Origin: Leptospiraceae bacterium
GTDB taxonomy: Bacteria; Spirochaetota; Leptospiria; Turneriellales; Turneriellaceae
Length of the DNA: 64,000 bases
NCBI GenBank assembly: GCA_020440825.1
Contig: JAGRNJ010000015.1
Location: 1 to 64,000, forward strand
Reading direction: 5' to 3'
Shown here piece by piece: positions 1-7,720 of the stretch. The notes under the pieces were generated by a model. It saw only the letters and a list, made by a program, of their open reading frames with translations, made no database searches and was not told where the DNA came from. The first letter of the stretch is position 1. Each line of letters opens with the position of its first letter. The translations under genes were made by a program, and so were the position numbers.

Positions 1-83
1 GAATTTTCAAGCTTCGATTTCTCTTCATTGCTCAAAAGCGGCAAGAGATCAATAAACTCAGCTTCTGTTTTCAATTCGGTCAT
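1..83 (-). CDS. Partial 5' end of an unidentified gene, possibly ParB-like
   Basis: Reading leftward from an ATG at 83, the frame stays open to the window edge and gives 27 residues (MTELKTEAEFIDLLPLLSNE...). The stretch LLPLLSNEEKSKLEN resembles the start of ParB/sulfiredoxin-type N-terminal domains, where a leading proline-hydrophobic segment is followed by an acidic E-E-x-x-x-L-E helix. The fragment is too short to be sure and the rest of the gene lies outside the window. The AT-rich tandem array and a palindrome lie upstream of it. Confidence 0.45.
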   Translation of the reverse strand, partial: MTELKTEAEFIDLLPLLSNEEKSKLEN

Positions 84-149
84 GGGGAATACAAACAAGC
101 TTGAAACATGCCGTCAAACTTTATGTTTACCACCCTATTGCTGCTCAGA

Positions 150-163
150 GCCAATCGATTGGC
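150..163. other. 14-bp perfect palindrome GCCAATCGATTGGC
   Basis: A perfect 14-bp palindrome lies 67 bp upstream of the partial leftward gene and 37 bp before the 12-bp tandem array. A length of 14 bp with full symmetry is compatible with a dimeric repressor site. No promoter could be recognised around it, so its role is unknown. Confidence 0.3.
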
Positions 164-200
164 CACATCTACGCGTTGTAAAGCCTACGCCAGAAATTCA

Positions 201-284
201 TTGAACTCTTTATTGAATGATTTATTAAGTTATTCACTGAACTATTAAGTGAACTATTAATTGAATCATTTATCAAACATTTTT
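201..284. repeat. Degenerate 12-bp tandem array, about seven units
   Basis: Cut every 12 bases from 201, the sequence falls into units such as TTGAACTCTTTA, TTGAATGATTTA, CTGAACTATTAA, GTGAACTATTAA and TTGAATCATTTA. The third and last units are weaker. The consensus is close to TTGAAC/T-ATTTA. The array is AT-rich and sits between divergent genes (the partial leftward gene and the rightward secreted protein). On the minus strand one frame is open through it and reads as degenerate Asn/Ser-rich tetrapeptides, but it has no good start. It may be a set of protein-binding iterons or simply a microsatellite. Confidence 0.6.
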
Positions 285-320
285 ATTCGACAAATCATGC
301 GGTTCAGTCATAGTGGATCG

Positions 321-344
321 CAGAGTCAAATGCCATAGACTCTG
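321..344 (+). other. Small hairpin in the 5' leader of the next gene
   Basis: Seven-base arms CAGAGTC/GACTCTG enclose a 10-base loop and end just before the GGAG ribosome site of the gene starting at 357. It could affect translation of that gene. The stem is short and no other evidence supports a role. Confidence 0.3.
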
Positions 345-356
345 ACCGGAGAAATT

Positions 357-1178
357 ATGAAGAATTCAACACTACTATTATCCATTGCCCTGGCCCTGCT
401 CTTAGCAATTACCGGTACCACCTTCTCGCAAGCCGGCAGCCTGCACGGCTGGGTGAACTCAAATACTTATATGTTAACCATGACCGGTGAAGCCTCAGAG
501 AATGTTCAGGGCAAGAAAAACAGAAAAATAGATGCAAACTTGAATGCCCGGGAAAATGCATATACCAAATTTAAAGAAATCTGCCCAGATTTCTCGGGTG
601 ATGTCGCATCAATTGCCAAGTTCTACTGGACAAAATATGACTCGAATGATGCTGCCACAATAAAAGTGCATTTCTATTCAAAGGGTTTAAAAGAAAAGTG
701 CGGAGATCCTCTACCTGCGAAAGATGAAGAGAAAAAAGAAGAAGAAAAAGAAGAAGAAACCAAACCGGCAGATGGCGATTCATCCAAAAAACCGGACAAC
801 TGGGTTGATGAACCACACGTAGTCAGGTACCCCGACGGCAAGGGAAAGGTTTACAGCAAGCCCACTGGAGAGCTGAAACCGCGCAATTTGCCGGTTAAGA
901 ATTTTTATCAAGGAAGTGAGGGATGCTATGTGGAATGCGTCTCTGATAAATTTGATGGAGCTGCCTACTATGCCAAACCCGACAGTGATACAAGTCATTA
1001 TGTATTTGGCTGGGTTCGCTTAGAAGGCAAATATATCAATAAAAGCTGCCAACCGAAAGGAATAGAAACAGACGACCTCTCTAAGTTAGATTCAATGAAA
1101 AAACTATGCGAAACTCATATTCCCAATTGCGGCTCAAAGTGTACTGGTTATGGCCGCACCGGTGAATGGTTCCCTTAA
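357..1178 (+). CDS. Secreted cysteine-containing protein with acidic/lysine linker
   Basis: This 273-residue protein was not recognised as a named family. It opens with a clear signal peptide (about residues 1-26, basic start then a Leu/Ala-rich core ending near FSQA-GS). A low-complexity Glu/Lys linker follows at about residues 120-150. The C-terminal half has YSKPTG and YYAKPDSD...FGWVRLEG segments reminiscent of bacterial SH3-like repeats, plus several cysteines that could form disulphides in the periplasm. GGAG lies six bases before the ATG, which supports this start. It appears to be a single-gene unit, with about 230 bp of non-coding sequence after it. Confidence 0.8.
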   Translation: MKNSTLLLSIALALLLAITGTTFSQAGSLHGWVNSNTYMLTMTGEASENVQGKKNRKIDANLNARENAYTKFKEICPDFSGDVASIAKFYWTKYDSNDAATIKVHFYSKGLKEKCGDPLPAKDEEKKEEEKEEETKPADGDSSKKPDNWVDEPHVVRYPDGKGKVYSKPTGELKPRNLPVKNFYQGSEGCYVECVSDKFDGAAYYAKPDSDTSHYVFGWVRLEGKYINKSCQPKGIETDDLSKLDSMKKLCETHIPNCGSKCTGYGRTGEWFP

Positions 1179-1389
1179 ACAGGTTCAGAGAGGATACTGG
1201 GAATCTTTTCTGTCGGCTGTTCAGGCATGCCTATGGGATAGAGCTAGATATCCGCCGATTGAAAATACTCACTTCAGATTTAAGAGCCGGTCATGAAGCT
1301 ATAGTAAAATCAATCTAAAATTTTCTAAGGAAGCTCGTCGTAACTGAAATTTAAAAAAAATTCAAAATTCGTGAAACAAAATACCCATA

Positions 1390-1405
1390 TTACGGTATTC
1401 CGTAA
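1390..1405. promoter_or_regulatory. Palindrome TTACGG-TATT-CCGTAA at the DUF1564 start codon
   Basis: Six-base arms TTACGG and CCGTAA flank TATT and end two bases before the ATG at 1408, where the ribosome site would be. The same arms recur twice inside the gene (centres near 1608 and 1848). A position on the translation start suggests an operator or an RNA-level control element. No conventional Shine-Dalgarno sequence is visible here. Confidence 0.55.
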
Positions 1406-1407
1406 AT

Positions 1408-1944
1408 ATGAAGTGCAATAGATATGTTCCTGGTACTCAAATCATTGTTGACGCAATTTGGGAAGTAAGACTCGAAAACGGTCTCTGGTCAGAAATAGTA
1501 CGAGCAAGCCAAGTTGCTGGAAAAACCTACTCATGGGTTGTGCGTTGGTGTATTTTTACGGCTCTGGAACCTAAAAATCTCGAGCAGCTCAATGCTACTA
1601 TTACGGAATTCCATAATAGTAAATCGATTGGGGCTTCTAGCAAAGAAACCCATCACCGATTGCAGCTCTGTCTTTATGGAGAAGACCAATATCTTTTCAA
1701 AGCTTGTGCCCTGAAGTTCAGGGTTTCAGTGACTTCTCTAATTCGGGCAGCGATTCGAATGTACTTGGATCAAATTCTCAGTGGTTCTATTTCACACGGG
1801 GAATTTATTTCCGAAGGTTTGAAACATATCAAATCAGCTATTACGGAATTCCGTAATAGTAGCTACAGATTAGATGAGATAAAGACTATCTTCCAACATT
1901 TTCCACGACTACCAACCCCGCGAGGACATAGCCCTCCCCCATGA
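1408..1944 (+). CDS. DUF1564 family protein
   Basis: The 178-residue product carries the DUF1564 signature: KTYSWVVRWCIF around residue 40 and HRLQLCLYGEDQYLFKACALKFRVSVTSLIRAAIRMYL around residues 85-120. DUF1564 is a family of unknown function known mainly from Leptospira, where paralogues are numerous. The SVTSLIRAAIRMYL segment could be a helix-turn-helix or ribbon-helix-helix-like element, so DNA binding is a possibility but not shown. Two near-identical palindromes inside the gene encode ITEFHNS and ITEFRNS, exactly 80 codons apart. The C-terminus runs into the upstream region of the next gene, with the stop 10 bases before its GTG. Confidence 0.8.
   Translation: MKCNRYVPGTQIIVDAIWEVRLENGLWSEIVRASQVAGKTYSWVVRWCIFTALEPKNLEQLNATITEFHNSKSIGASSKETHHRLQLCLYGEDQYLFKACALKFRVSVTSLIRAAIRMYLDQILSGSISHGEFISEGLKHIKSAITEFRNSSYRLDEIKTIFQHFPRLPTPRGHSPPP
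1596..1621. repeat. Internal copy 2 of the DUF1564 palindrome
   Basis: A 26-bp palindrome with one mismatched pair, centred on TTACGGAATTCCATAA (1601-1616). It lies in the coding sequence and reads T-I-T-E-F-H-N-S. The 12-bp core TTACGGAATTCC is identical to copy 3, and the codon phase is the same. Confidence 0.65.
1838..1859. repeat. Internal copy 3 of the DUF1564 palindrome
   Basis: A 22-bp perfect palindrome centred on TTACGGAATTCCGTAA (1841-1856). Its centre is 240 bp (80 codons) from that of copy 2. It reads A-I-T-E-F-R-N-S in the protein. Copies 2 and 3 agree across ATTACGGAATTCC and AATAGT, which points to DNA-level constraint or a recent duplication. Confidence 0.65.
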
Positions 1945-1954
1945 TCTCACTTTA

Positions 1955-3940
1955 GTGGATCTGTTGCCCCGCAATGTATATATTTTCCTTGTGACCTCTT
2001 TTCTGCCAATAACCCGCGATGAGATGGATCGCCTCGGCTGGGATGCGGCAGATGTCATCTTAGTAAGCGGTGATGCGTACGTCGACCACCCCTCGTTTGG
2101 TACGGCTGTTATTGGCCGCTTGATCGAAGCCCAGGGCCTTAGGGTTGCAATCTTGGCACAGCCCAACTGGCGGGATGACCTGCGGGACTTCAAAAAACTG
2201 GGCAAGCCCAATCTTTTTTTCGGGGTGACGGGCGGATGTATGGACTCTATGGTCAACCACTACACGGCCCATAAACGCAAGCGCAGTTCTGATGCCTATA
2301 CTCCCGGCGGGGTGGCGGGTTTTCGGCCAGATTATGCGGTAGTTACCTACTCCCGTATTTTGAAAGATTTGTACCCCGAGGTGCCGGTTATTTTAGGTGG
2401 CATCGAAGCCTCACTGCGCAGAGTTACCCATTTTGATTACTGGAGCAATTCCCTGAAGCCTTCGATTCTGGTAGAATCTGGTGCCGACATGCTGGTGTAT
2501 GGTATGGGAGAGCTTCCTCTGCTCGAACTCTTGAAACTATTACAGAAAGGGGTTCCAGTTTCTTCTTTATTAACAATTCCCCAGACATCGGTGCTGGTCG
2601 ATCAGCAGAAGCTTCCCAAAAATAAAAACTGGGAAGATGTAGAGATTGAAAGTCATGAAGTTTGTCTCAAGAATAAAGAGAAATATTCCCGCAATTTTCG
2701 TACGATCGAGCGGGAATCAAACAAGATTTCGGCCCGACGAATTTTACAGAAAATCGATAACCGTTATGTAGTCGTCAATCCGCCCTACCCCCCAATGAAT
2801 GAACGTCAGATAGACTACTCCTTTGAGCTGCCCTATACCCGTCTACCGCATCCCAAATATAAAAAACGAGGCACCATTCCCGCCTATGAGATGATCAAGT
2901 TTTCGATCAATACCCATCGTGGCTGTTTCGGGGGATGCAGCTTCTGCACGATCAGTGCCCACCAGGGTAAGTTTATTGCGAGCCGTTCTGAAGGCAGTAT
3001 ACTGCGGGAGCTCGAAGCCCTTACCCGGCATCCCGAATTTAAAGGAATCATTAGTGATATGGGTGGCCCATCGGCCAATATGTATCGCATGAAGGGTATC
3101 GATGAATCGATCTGTGAACGCTGCTCAGCGCCGTCGTGCATTTTTCCCAAAATCTGTAAAAACCTTGATACAAATCACGGGCCAATGCTCGATCTCTATA
3201 AGAAAATTTCGAACCATCCCAAAGTGCGCAAGGCGTTTGTGGGCAGCGGCCTGCGCTATGACCTGATGCTTGCCAAAGATGACAAAGACGACAAAAAAAA
3301 TCATAAGACCGAGTACGTTACCCAGCTGGTGACAAAGCATGTATCCGGCAGACTCAAGGTTGCCCCCGAGCATACATCGAATGAAGTTTTAAAGTTGATG
3401 CGCAAACCTTCCTTTGATCTTTTTCACCAGTTCAAACAAATGTTTGATAAAATTTCACAGAAAGCAGGATTGAAGCAACAGATAATACCCTATTTTATTT
3501 CAAGCCATCCGGGCAGCAAAGAAGAGAACATGGCCGAGCTCGCCGCCGACACCAAAGATTTGGGGTTTGAACTCGAGCAGGTGCAAGACTTCACCCCCAC
3601 CCCCATGACGGTTGCCACTGAGATTTATTACTCGGGCATTCACCCCTACACCGGTCGGGAACATTATACTGCCAAAACAATGGATGAAAAAATCGGCCAA
3701 AAAAAATATTTTTTCTGGTACAAACCCGAGAATAGAAAAAAAATTGGTGAACGATTAGAGAAATTAGGGCGGATTGATCTCATCGCAAGGTTTTTTAATC
3801 TTACGAATTCAAAAAAACCTGGAGTTCATTCTCCCCATAAACCCTCATCTGGCAGAAATTCAGAAAAAAATGAATCACCCCGGCATGCAAAAGTAAAAGT
3901 GAACCGACGGCATTTGACGATTCGCAAGAAAAAGCCGTAA
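1955..3940 (+). CDS. YgiQ family radical SAM protein
   Basis: The 661-residue product matches the YgiQ/UPF0313 family along most of its length. The N-terminal segment FLPITRDEMDRLGWDAADVILVSGDAYVDHPSFG and the cobalamin-like domain region FFGVTGGCMDSMVNHYTAHKRKR are characteristic. The radical SAM cluster motif C324-FGG-C328-SF-C331 binds a 4Fe-4S cluster and S-adenosylmethionine. The reaction of the family is not established. The basic C-terminal tail (about residues 620-661) is poorly conserved. The start is uncertain: GTG 1955 has no clear ribosome site, and the frame stays open upstream to 1883 without an ATG. An in-frame ATG near 2023 would cut into conserved sequence. Confidence 0.9.
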   Translation: MDLLPRNVYIFLVTSFLPITRDEMDRLGWDAADVILVSGDAYVDHPSFGTAVIGRLIEAQGLRVAILAQPNWRDDLRDFKKLGKPNLFFGVTGGCMDSMVNHYTAHKRKRSSDAYTPGGVAGFRPDYAVVTYSRILKDLYPEVPVILGGIEASLRRVTHFDYWSNSLKPSILVESGADMLVYGMGELPLLELLKLLQKGVPVSSLLTIPQTSVLVDQQKLPKNKNWEDVEIESHEVCLKNKEKYSRNFRTIERESNKISARRILQKIDNRYVVVNPPYPPMNERQIDYSFELPYTRLPHPKYKKRGTIPAYEMIKFSINTHRGCFGGCSFCTISAHQGKFIASRSEGSILRELEALTRHPEFKGIISDMGGPSANMYRMKGIDESICERCSAPSCIFPKICKNLDTNHGPMLDLYKKISNHPKVRKAFVGSGLRYDLMLAKDDKDDKKNHKTEYVTQLVTKHVSGRLKVAPEHTSNEVLKLMRKPSFDLFHQFKQMFDKISQKAGLKQQIIPYFISSHPGSKEENMAELAADTKDLGFELEQVQDFTPTPMTVATEIYYSGIHPYTGREHYTAKTMDEKIGQKKYFFWYKPENRKKIGERLEKLGRIDLIARFFNLTNSKKPGVHSPHKPSSGRNSEKNESPRHAKVKVNRRHLTIRKKKP

Positions 3941-3963
3941 GAATGTCAGCTTAGCGATCACCA

Positions 3964-4554
3964 ATGAATGTGAAGAGTGACGTTTATAATTCTTCGGTGG
4001 CCGTCTTGCAGAAATTAAATCCAGGAATATCAAGTTCGCAGTACACGATTCATTTTCTGAAGTCACTATGGCAATCTGGAATTGTTAAAGCAAGCCTGGT
4101 TCTCTTTTTGACTGTTTTGCCCGCGTTTGCACGACCTCAGTTTTCATATTTGAATGAAAAATGGCTGAATGGCAAGCCATCCGCCTTAACAAATAAACCG
4201 CTGATTCTGTTTATCTTTACCCGCGGTTGCGGCAATTGCCACCGCTCTCATGAATTTTTCAATGAACAGTTCAAGAAATATGGTGAGAAGGTTCAATTCA
4301 TCGGGGTACACTCACCGGAATTTGAATGGGAAAAAGATCTCTCAAAATTAAAAGAATATCTTCGGGAACAGGAAATCGAATATCCGGTTTATCTCGACAC
4401 AGATTTCAAGATCTGGGTTTCCCTCGATAATCATTTCTGGCCGGCATTTATTTTTTTTGACGCCCAGGGCAGAAGAAAAGATACCATCATTGGTGAAACC
4501 CACTCAGGAGATGTAAATGCACAAAAAATTGAAAGCAGGCTGCAAAGTTTTTAA
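3964..4554 (+). CDS. Thioredoxin-like (TlpA/ResA-type) exported protein
   Basis: This 196-residue protein has an N-terminal hydrophobic segment at about residues 38-56 (KASLVLFLTVLPAFA) that would export or anchor it. A thioredoxin fold follows with FTRGCGNCH, a CxxC redox pair at about residues 86-89. Downstream are VQFIGVHSPEFEWE and HFWPAFIFFDAQGR, typical of the TlpA/AhpC-TSA group with a cis-proline region. It probably reduces or exchanges disulphides outside the cytoplasm. Its 3' end overlaps the next gene by 38 bases, so the two are likely co-transcribed. Confidence 0.8.
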   Translation: MNVKSDVYNSSVAVLQKLNPGISSSQYTIHFLKSLWQSGIVKASLVLFLTVLPAFARPQFSYLNEKWLNGKPSALTNKPLILFIFTRGCGNCHRSHEFFNEQFKKYGEKVQFIGVHSPEFEWEKDLSKLKEYLREQEIEYPVYLDTDFKIWVSLDNHFWPAFIFFDAQGRRKDTIIGETHSGDVNAQKIESRLQSF

Positions 4555-5359
4555 CGGGCTTGCGAAAAATAAGCCCGTCAATCTTCTTAGAATATTTCAA
4601 TATATTTTTCTAATGGCGTTACCGGCAATTCTGAGTGTTACGAGCTGTTCAGAGGCAGGTTCTTTTGCTCGTTCAATCGAACGAGCCAGCGGGAAAGATG
4701 CCTATCTGCAGCATGATATTTTTTCTGCGCGTATTCAATTGACTTTTGGCGGTAAAGAGATAATATTCGGAAACATGTTTATCGAAACCAGGGGAGATCG
4801 CTCCCGTTTTGAGTTTGATAATGGTGAGGTCATGCTCTTTGATGGAAAAAACGCCTATGCCTCGTCGAACGAACTGATCTCTCGCTTACCACGCATTCGG
4901 TTCGAAGTACTGACATGGCCATATTTTCTGGAACTGCCCTTTAAGCTCAATGACCCTGGCGTCAATTTACAGACACTTGGTTCAAAAACTATGAATGGGA
5001 ATCTTATTCCCTCTGCTCGATTAACCTTCTCTGCTGGTGTTGGCGATACTTCCGAAGACTGGTATATTCTCTACCGGAATCCGCAGAGTAAATTACTGCA
5101 AGCTGCCGCCTATATTGTTACCTACGGGCAATCTGTCGAAGATGCTCAAAAAGAGCCACATGCCATTGTTTACTCTAAATATCGTGAGATTGGTAACGTA
5201 CAAATTGCAACGGAATGGAATTTTCACAACTGGACGCTCGAAGACGGTATTATGGGCAGGGCAATTGGCCATGCATCTTTAAGCCAGTTAAAATTTGTCA
5301 GCTATAACTCGGTTTCGTTTATCGCTCCCGGGGAATATATACTTGCGACCTTACCCTGA
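4517..5359 (+). CDS. Putative lipoprotein, possibly DUF6503-like
   Basis: The 280-residue product has a hydrophobic segment at about residues 23-43 ending in V-T-S-C (Cys44), a plausible lipobox, which predicts a lipid-anchored envelope protein. The mature part alternates polar and hydrophobic residues, as in LolA/LolB-like or DUF6503 beta-sheet proteins. It contains GKNAY, WPYFLELPFKLNDPG and DWYILYRNPQSKLL segments. I recognise the DUF6503 resemblance only weakly. A GGAG precedes the ATG, supporting this start within the end of the thioredoxin-like gene. A convergent gene follows. Confidence 0.75.
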   Translation: MHKKLKAGCKVFNGLAKNKPVNLLRIFQYIFLMALPAILSVTSCSEAGSFARSIERASGKDAYLQHDIFSARIQLTFGGKEIIFGNMFIETRGDRSRFEFDNGEVMLFDGKNAYASSNELISRLPRIRFEVLTWPYFLELPFKLNDPGVNLQTLGSKTMNGNLIPSARLTFSAGVGDTSEDWYILYRNPQSKLLQAAAYIVTYGQSVEDAQKEPHAIVYSKYREIGNVQIATEWNFHNWTLEDGIMGRAIGHASLSQLKFVSYNSVSFIAPGEYILATLP

Positions 5360-5377
5360 GTTTGGGTTGATACTTTT

Positions 5378-6064
5378 TCAGTCTCGAAAGCGCTGAAAAG
5401 TCCCATTGGTTCCATTAAAAACAACCATATCATTGACAAACGCACTAATGGTTACCTGCGATCGCGCGATCTTAAAACTGATCGGGTTAAAATTTTCCAG
5501 AGCATATGATTTTGGCTCATCGAGACCATTCGTATATGCGACAATACGCCGGGTACTCAGATAAACTATCGTATTTTGAAATGCTCGGGCCGCATTTGTT
5601 GTTTCAGCTTCAATGGGCAAGATAAACCACTTTGAATTCTGGCCATCATAAATATAAATATGGCGCGGGCCGGTTACCAGAACAATATCACTACCAAGAC
5701 TTACAAAATGATCATGTACCCTGAATTGTGCGAATGATAAGGTCTCTCGCAGATCAATTCGCCTGGGACCACTAGAATATGTCGACATTGCGATCAGTCG
5801 TTTATCTGTTGCAGCAAGACCTATATTGCCAAAATTGAGACTGGTGAGAAACGTTTCATCACGTAAATTATATTCATGCGTTTTACCACCCGTGATAATA
5901 CGAAGATTGCGTTCATCAAAGCGAACCACAATATTATCATTTGCCAATTCTTTTCCCGTCAAATCAAACTGTGATCGCCACAGATGAAATGCCGACAAAA
6001 AAGTTGAGCAGAGCAACATTGTTACCGGAACAATGAACCATCGATATCTATAATTTTTTAACAT
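5378..6064 (-). CDS. Membrane-anchored protein of unknown function
   Basis: The 228-residue product begins RYRWFIVPVTMLLCSTFLSAF, one N-terminal membrane anchor or uncleaved signal. The rest is a soluble domain rich in short beta-strand patterns (IVVRFDERNLRIITGG, NIGLAATDKRLIAMST, DIVLVTGPRHIYIYDG) spaced like blades of a small propeller. I cannot assign a family. It is convergent with the preceding lipoprotein gene and divergent from the TetR operon, with about 115 bp upstream that also hold that operon's promoter. Confidence 0.7.
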   Translation of the reverse strand: MLKNYRYRWFIVPVTMLLCSTFLSAFHLWRSQFDLTGKELANDNIVVRFDERNLRIITGGKTHEYNLRDETFLTSLNFGNIGLAATDKRLIAMSTYSSGPRRIDLRETLSFAQFRVHDHFVSLGSDIVLVTGPRHIYIYDGQNSKWFILPIEAETTNAARAFQNTIVYLSTRRIVAYTNGLDEPKSYALENFNPISFKIARSQVTISAFVNDMVVFNGTNGTFQRFRD

Positions 6065-6103
6065 ACTTTTATTTCTTTGTCCATTTAAAAATATTATTTT
6101 CCC

Positions 6104-6132
6104 TTGACGATCTATAGACCAGTCTATATAAT
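6104..6132 (+). promoter_or_regulatory. Sigma-70 promoter TTGACG-N17-TATAAT
   Basis: A -35 TTGACG (6104-6109) and a perfect -10 TATAAT (6127-6132) are separated by 17 bases. This is the best housekeeping-type promoter in the window. It points at the operon beginning at 6180, whose GTG follows a strong GAGGAGG ribosome site. The palindromic operator lies in the spacer and runs into the -10. Confidence 0.75.
6113..6128. promoter_or_regulatory. TetR/LmrA-type operator TATAGAC-CA-GTCTATA
   Basis: Seven-base perfect arms around CA form a 16-bp site placed between -35 and -10, where a bound repressor would block RNA polymerase. The core TAGACCAGTCTA matches known boxes of LmrA/YxaF and NemR-type TetR regulators. 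The second gene of the operon encodes an LmrA/YxaF-like TetR protein, so autoregulation is the natural reading. Confidence 0.7.
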
Positions 6133-6179
6133 ACTCTGAATCGTTTTAATGCCTATGCATAAAATATGAGGAGGTTCCC

Positions 6180-6629
6180 GTGAGTCTAGCAGAAAAAATT
6201 TCAATTTCATCGGCAATATTTTTCTTTGTTGTTGGTCTGGTAACCGGCATCTGGAAATATATTGAAATCGCCCGCAGTGAAAAAGCAACCGCACCGGTTT
6301 ATGTAGATGTCTTGCACCGTGCTACCCTGCTTTACTCTTTTGCCTGTATGATTCTATTTGCCTTATCTGGCTTAAGCGTTTATTCAGATCTGGTGAATAC
6401 AATTTCAGTACTGGCTGTGGTTGCTTTTTTTGTTTTTGCCAATTCAACCTACTTGATACATGGCATCCTCAAAGATACCGATAACCAGTTTGAAAAACCC
6501 TATCGACTGGGCCCGGTAAAGCTGCCCGGCTTTCTCATACATGGTTCAATGTTTGCATTGATTGCAGGTGAATTAGTGGGAACCCTGGTTTTGGCAATGG
6601 GGGCCCTGACCCGAATATGGGGAACGTAA
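6180..6629 (+). CDS. Small integral membrane protein, four predicted TM helices
   Basis: This 149-residue protein has four hydrophobic stretches (about residues 10-30, 50-68, 73-95 and 112-140) and little else, so it should be a polytopic inner-membrane protein. I do not recognise a family. The start is GTG, chosen because GAGGAGG sits six bases upstream. It is the first gene after the TetR-controlled promoter, and the repressor's ATG lies within its last codons. That suggests it is the regulated target, perhaps linked to a small toxic or lipophilic ligand. Confidence 0.75.
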   Translation: MSLAEKISISSAIFFFVVGLVTGIWKYIEIARSEKATAPVYVDVLHRATLLYSFACMILFALSGLSVYSDLVNTISVLAVVAFFVFANSTYLIHGILKDTDNQFEKPYRLGPVKLPGFLIHGSMFALIAGELVGTLVLAMGALTRIWGT

Positions 6630-7234
6630 AGAACGCAACATCAGCCCCGGCTCGCGAGCGCATTCTAGAAGCCGCTGCCACCGCACTTACACAAAGAGGA
6701 TACTCTGCAACCGGGTTGAATGAAATTATTCAGAAATCGGGAGCCCCGAAAGGTTCTCTGTATCATTATTTTCCTGAAGGTAAAGAGCAACTGGCAGTAG
6801 AAGCACTGGCATATTCGACGCGCGAATGGTTTTTAATGCTGCATTCTATCATGTATGCAGCTAATGATGTGCCCACTGCAATTCGTAACGTTTGCAAAGA
6901 GATGGCAAAACAACTCAAGAAAAGCAATTGGGAAAACGGCTGCCCGATTGCGACTGTAACACTGGAAGTGGCATCGACAATCCCGGCTATTCAACAGGCA
7001 GCAGATAATCACTGGAAAGACTGGCATACTGCGATTCGGGAGTATTTCACATTACACAATTTGCACGTTTCCGATGCAATGATTACAACCTCAATCGCCG
7101 CATTTGAGGGGGCCCTGCTGTTATCACGTGCGCATCGCAGTGAAGAACCTCTCTTACAAATAGGTGAAACGCTTGCCATGCTAATAGAAACCCTTCCCAT
7201 GAGACAAAACCCTGAAGGACAAAAGAAAGAATAA
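6617..7234 (+). CDS. TetR family repressor, LmrA/YxaF-like
   Basis: The 205-residue product has a TetR N-terminal helix-turn-helix (ERILEAAATALTQRGYSATGLNEIIQKSGAPKGSLYHYFP, about residues 13-52). The ligand domain includes NGCPIATVTLEVAS, a hallmark of the LmrA/YxaF C-terminal domain. It overlaps the upstream membrane-protein gene by 13 bases, and its stop shares one base with the next ATG (TAATG), so translation is probably coupled. It likely binds the 16-bp palindrome in its own promoter. The inducer is unknown. Confidence 0.88.
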   Translation: MGNVKNATSAPARERILEAAATALTQRGYSATGLNEIIQKSGAPKGSLYHYFPEGKEQLAVEALAYSTREWFLMLHSIMYAANDVPTAIRNVCKEMAKQLKKSNWENGCPIATVTLEVASTIPAIQQAADNHWKDWHTAIREYFTLHNLHVSDAMITTSIAAFEGALLLSRAHRSEEPLLQIGETLAMLIETLPMRQNPEGQKKE

Positions 7235-7719
7235 TGAAACACCTAAAACTAATTGTAGGTTTTCTATCTTTATTTACAACAAGCATCATATCAGCCGACT
7301 CGCTGGGAATCATGCCCTCATTTTTAGTAAACTGGAGCAATGCTCACCATCCGGCCGCCGGAGCTTCCTTGAAATATGTTTCAACATCAGAATCGATACT
7401 CCCCTGGCTTTACTCATCAGGTGAAATAATGTATTATTACTCACCCGACTCAAATGTGCACTCACTGGAAGTAACCGGGCTTTCCTTTGCCAATTTTTTA
7501 TCTCCGGGGTTTGCCATTCAGCGCGAAGACAACCGGACTAAAACCCTTCTACTGGCCGAACTTGATCTGTTTTATTTTCCTTTTGCTCTAATTTCAATTA
7601 TCATTTTTGAGAAACCGGCCATCATTCCGTCTGTTTATTTTCGTTATAAAACTGACTTCAGAGAAAGCCAGGGAAGTGTGGGATTTCGGTTTTCGTTTCC
7701 CATTTACCAAAGAGAATAA
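7234..7719 (+). CDS. Exported protein of unknown function
   Basis: The 161-residue product has a signal peptide of about 21 residues ending IISA-DS. The mature part has short amphipathic strands and a hydrophobic stretch near residues 108-125, and ends with an aromatic-rich segment (VGFRFSFPIYQRE). A small outer-membrane beta-barrel or membrane-associated protein would fit. No family was recognised. The start overlaps the TetR stop by one base, so it is in the same operon. Confidence 0.7.
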   Translation: MKHLKLIVGFLSLFTTSIISADSLGIMPSFLVNWSNAHHPAAGASLKYVSTSESILPWLYSSGEIMYYYSPDSNVHSLEVTGLSFANFLSPGFAIQREDNRTKTLLLAELDLFYFPFALISIIIFEKPAIIPSVYFRYKTDFRESQGSVGFRFSFPIYQRE

Positions 7720-7720
7720 G

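Noticed and set aside
5369-5400. Bidirectional terminator between the convergent genes at 5359 and 5378
   Set aside because: The stem ACTTTTTCAG/CTGAAAAGT is imperfect and AU-rich, and it falls in coding sequence; too weak to list.
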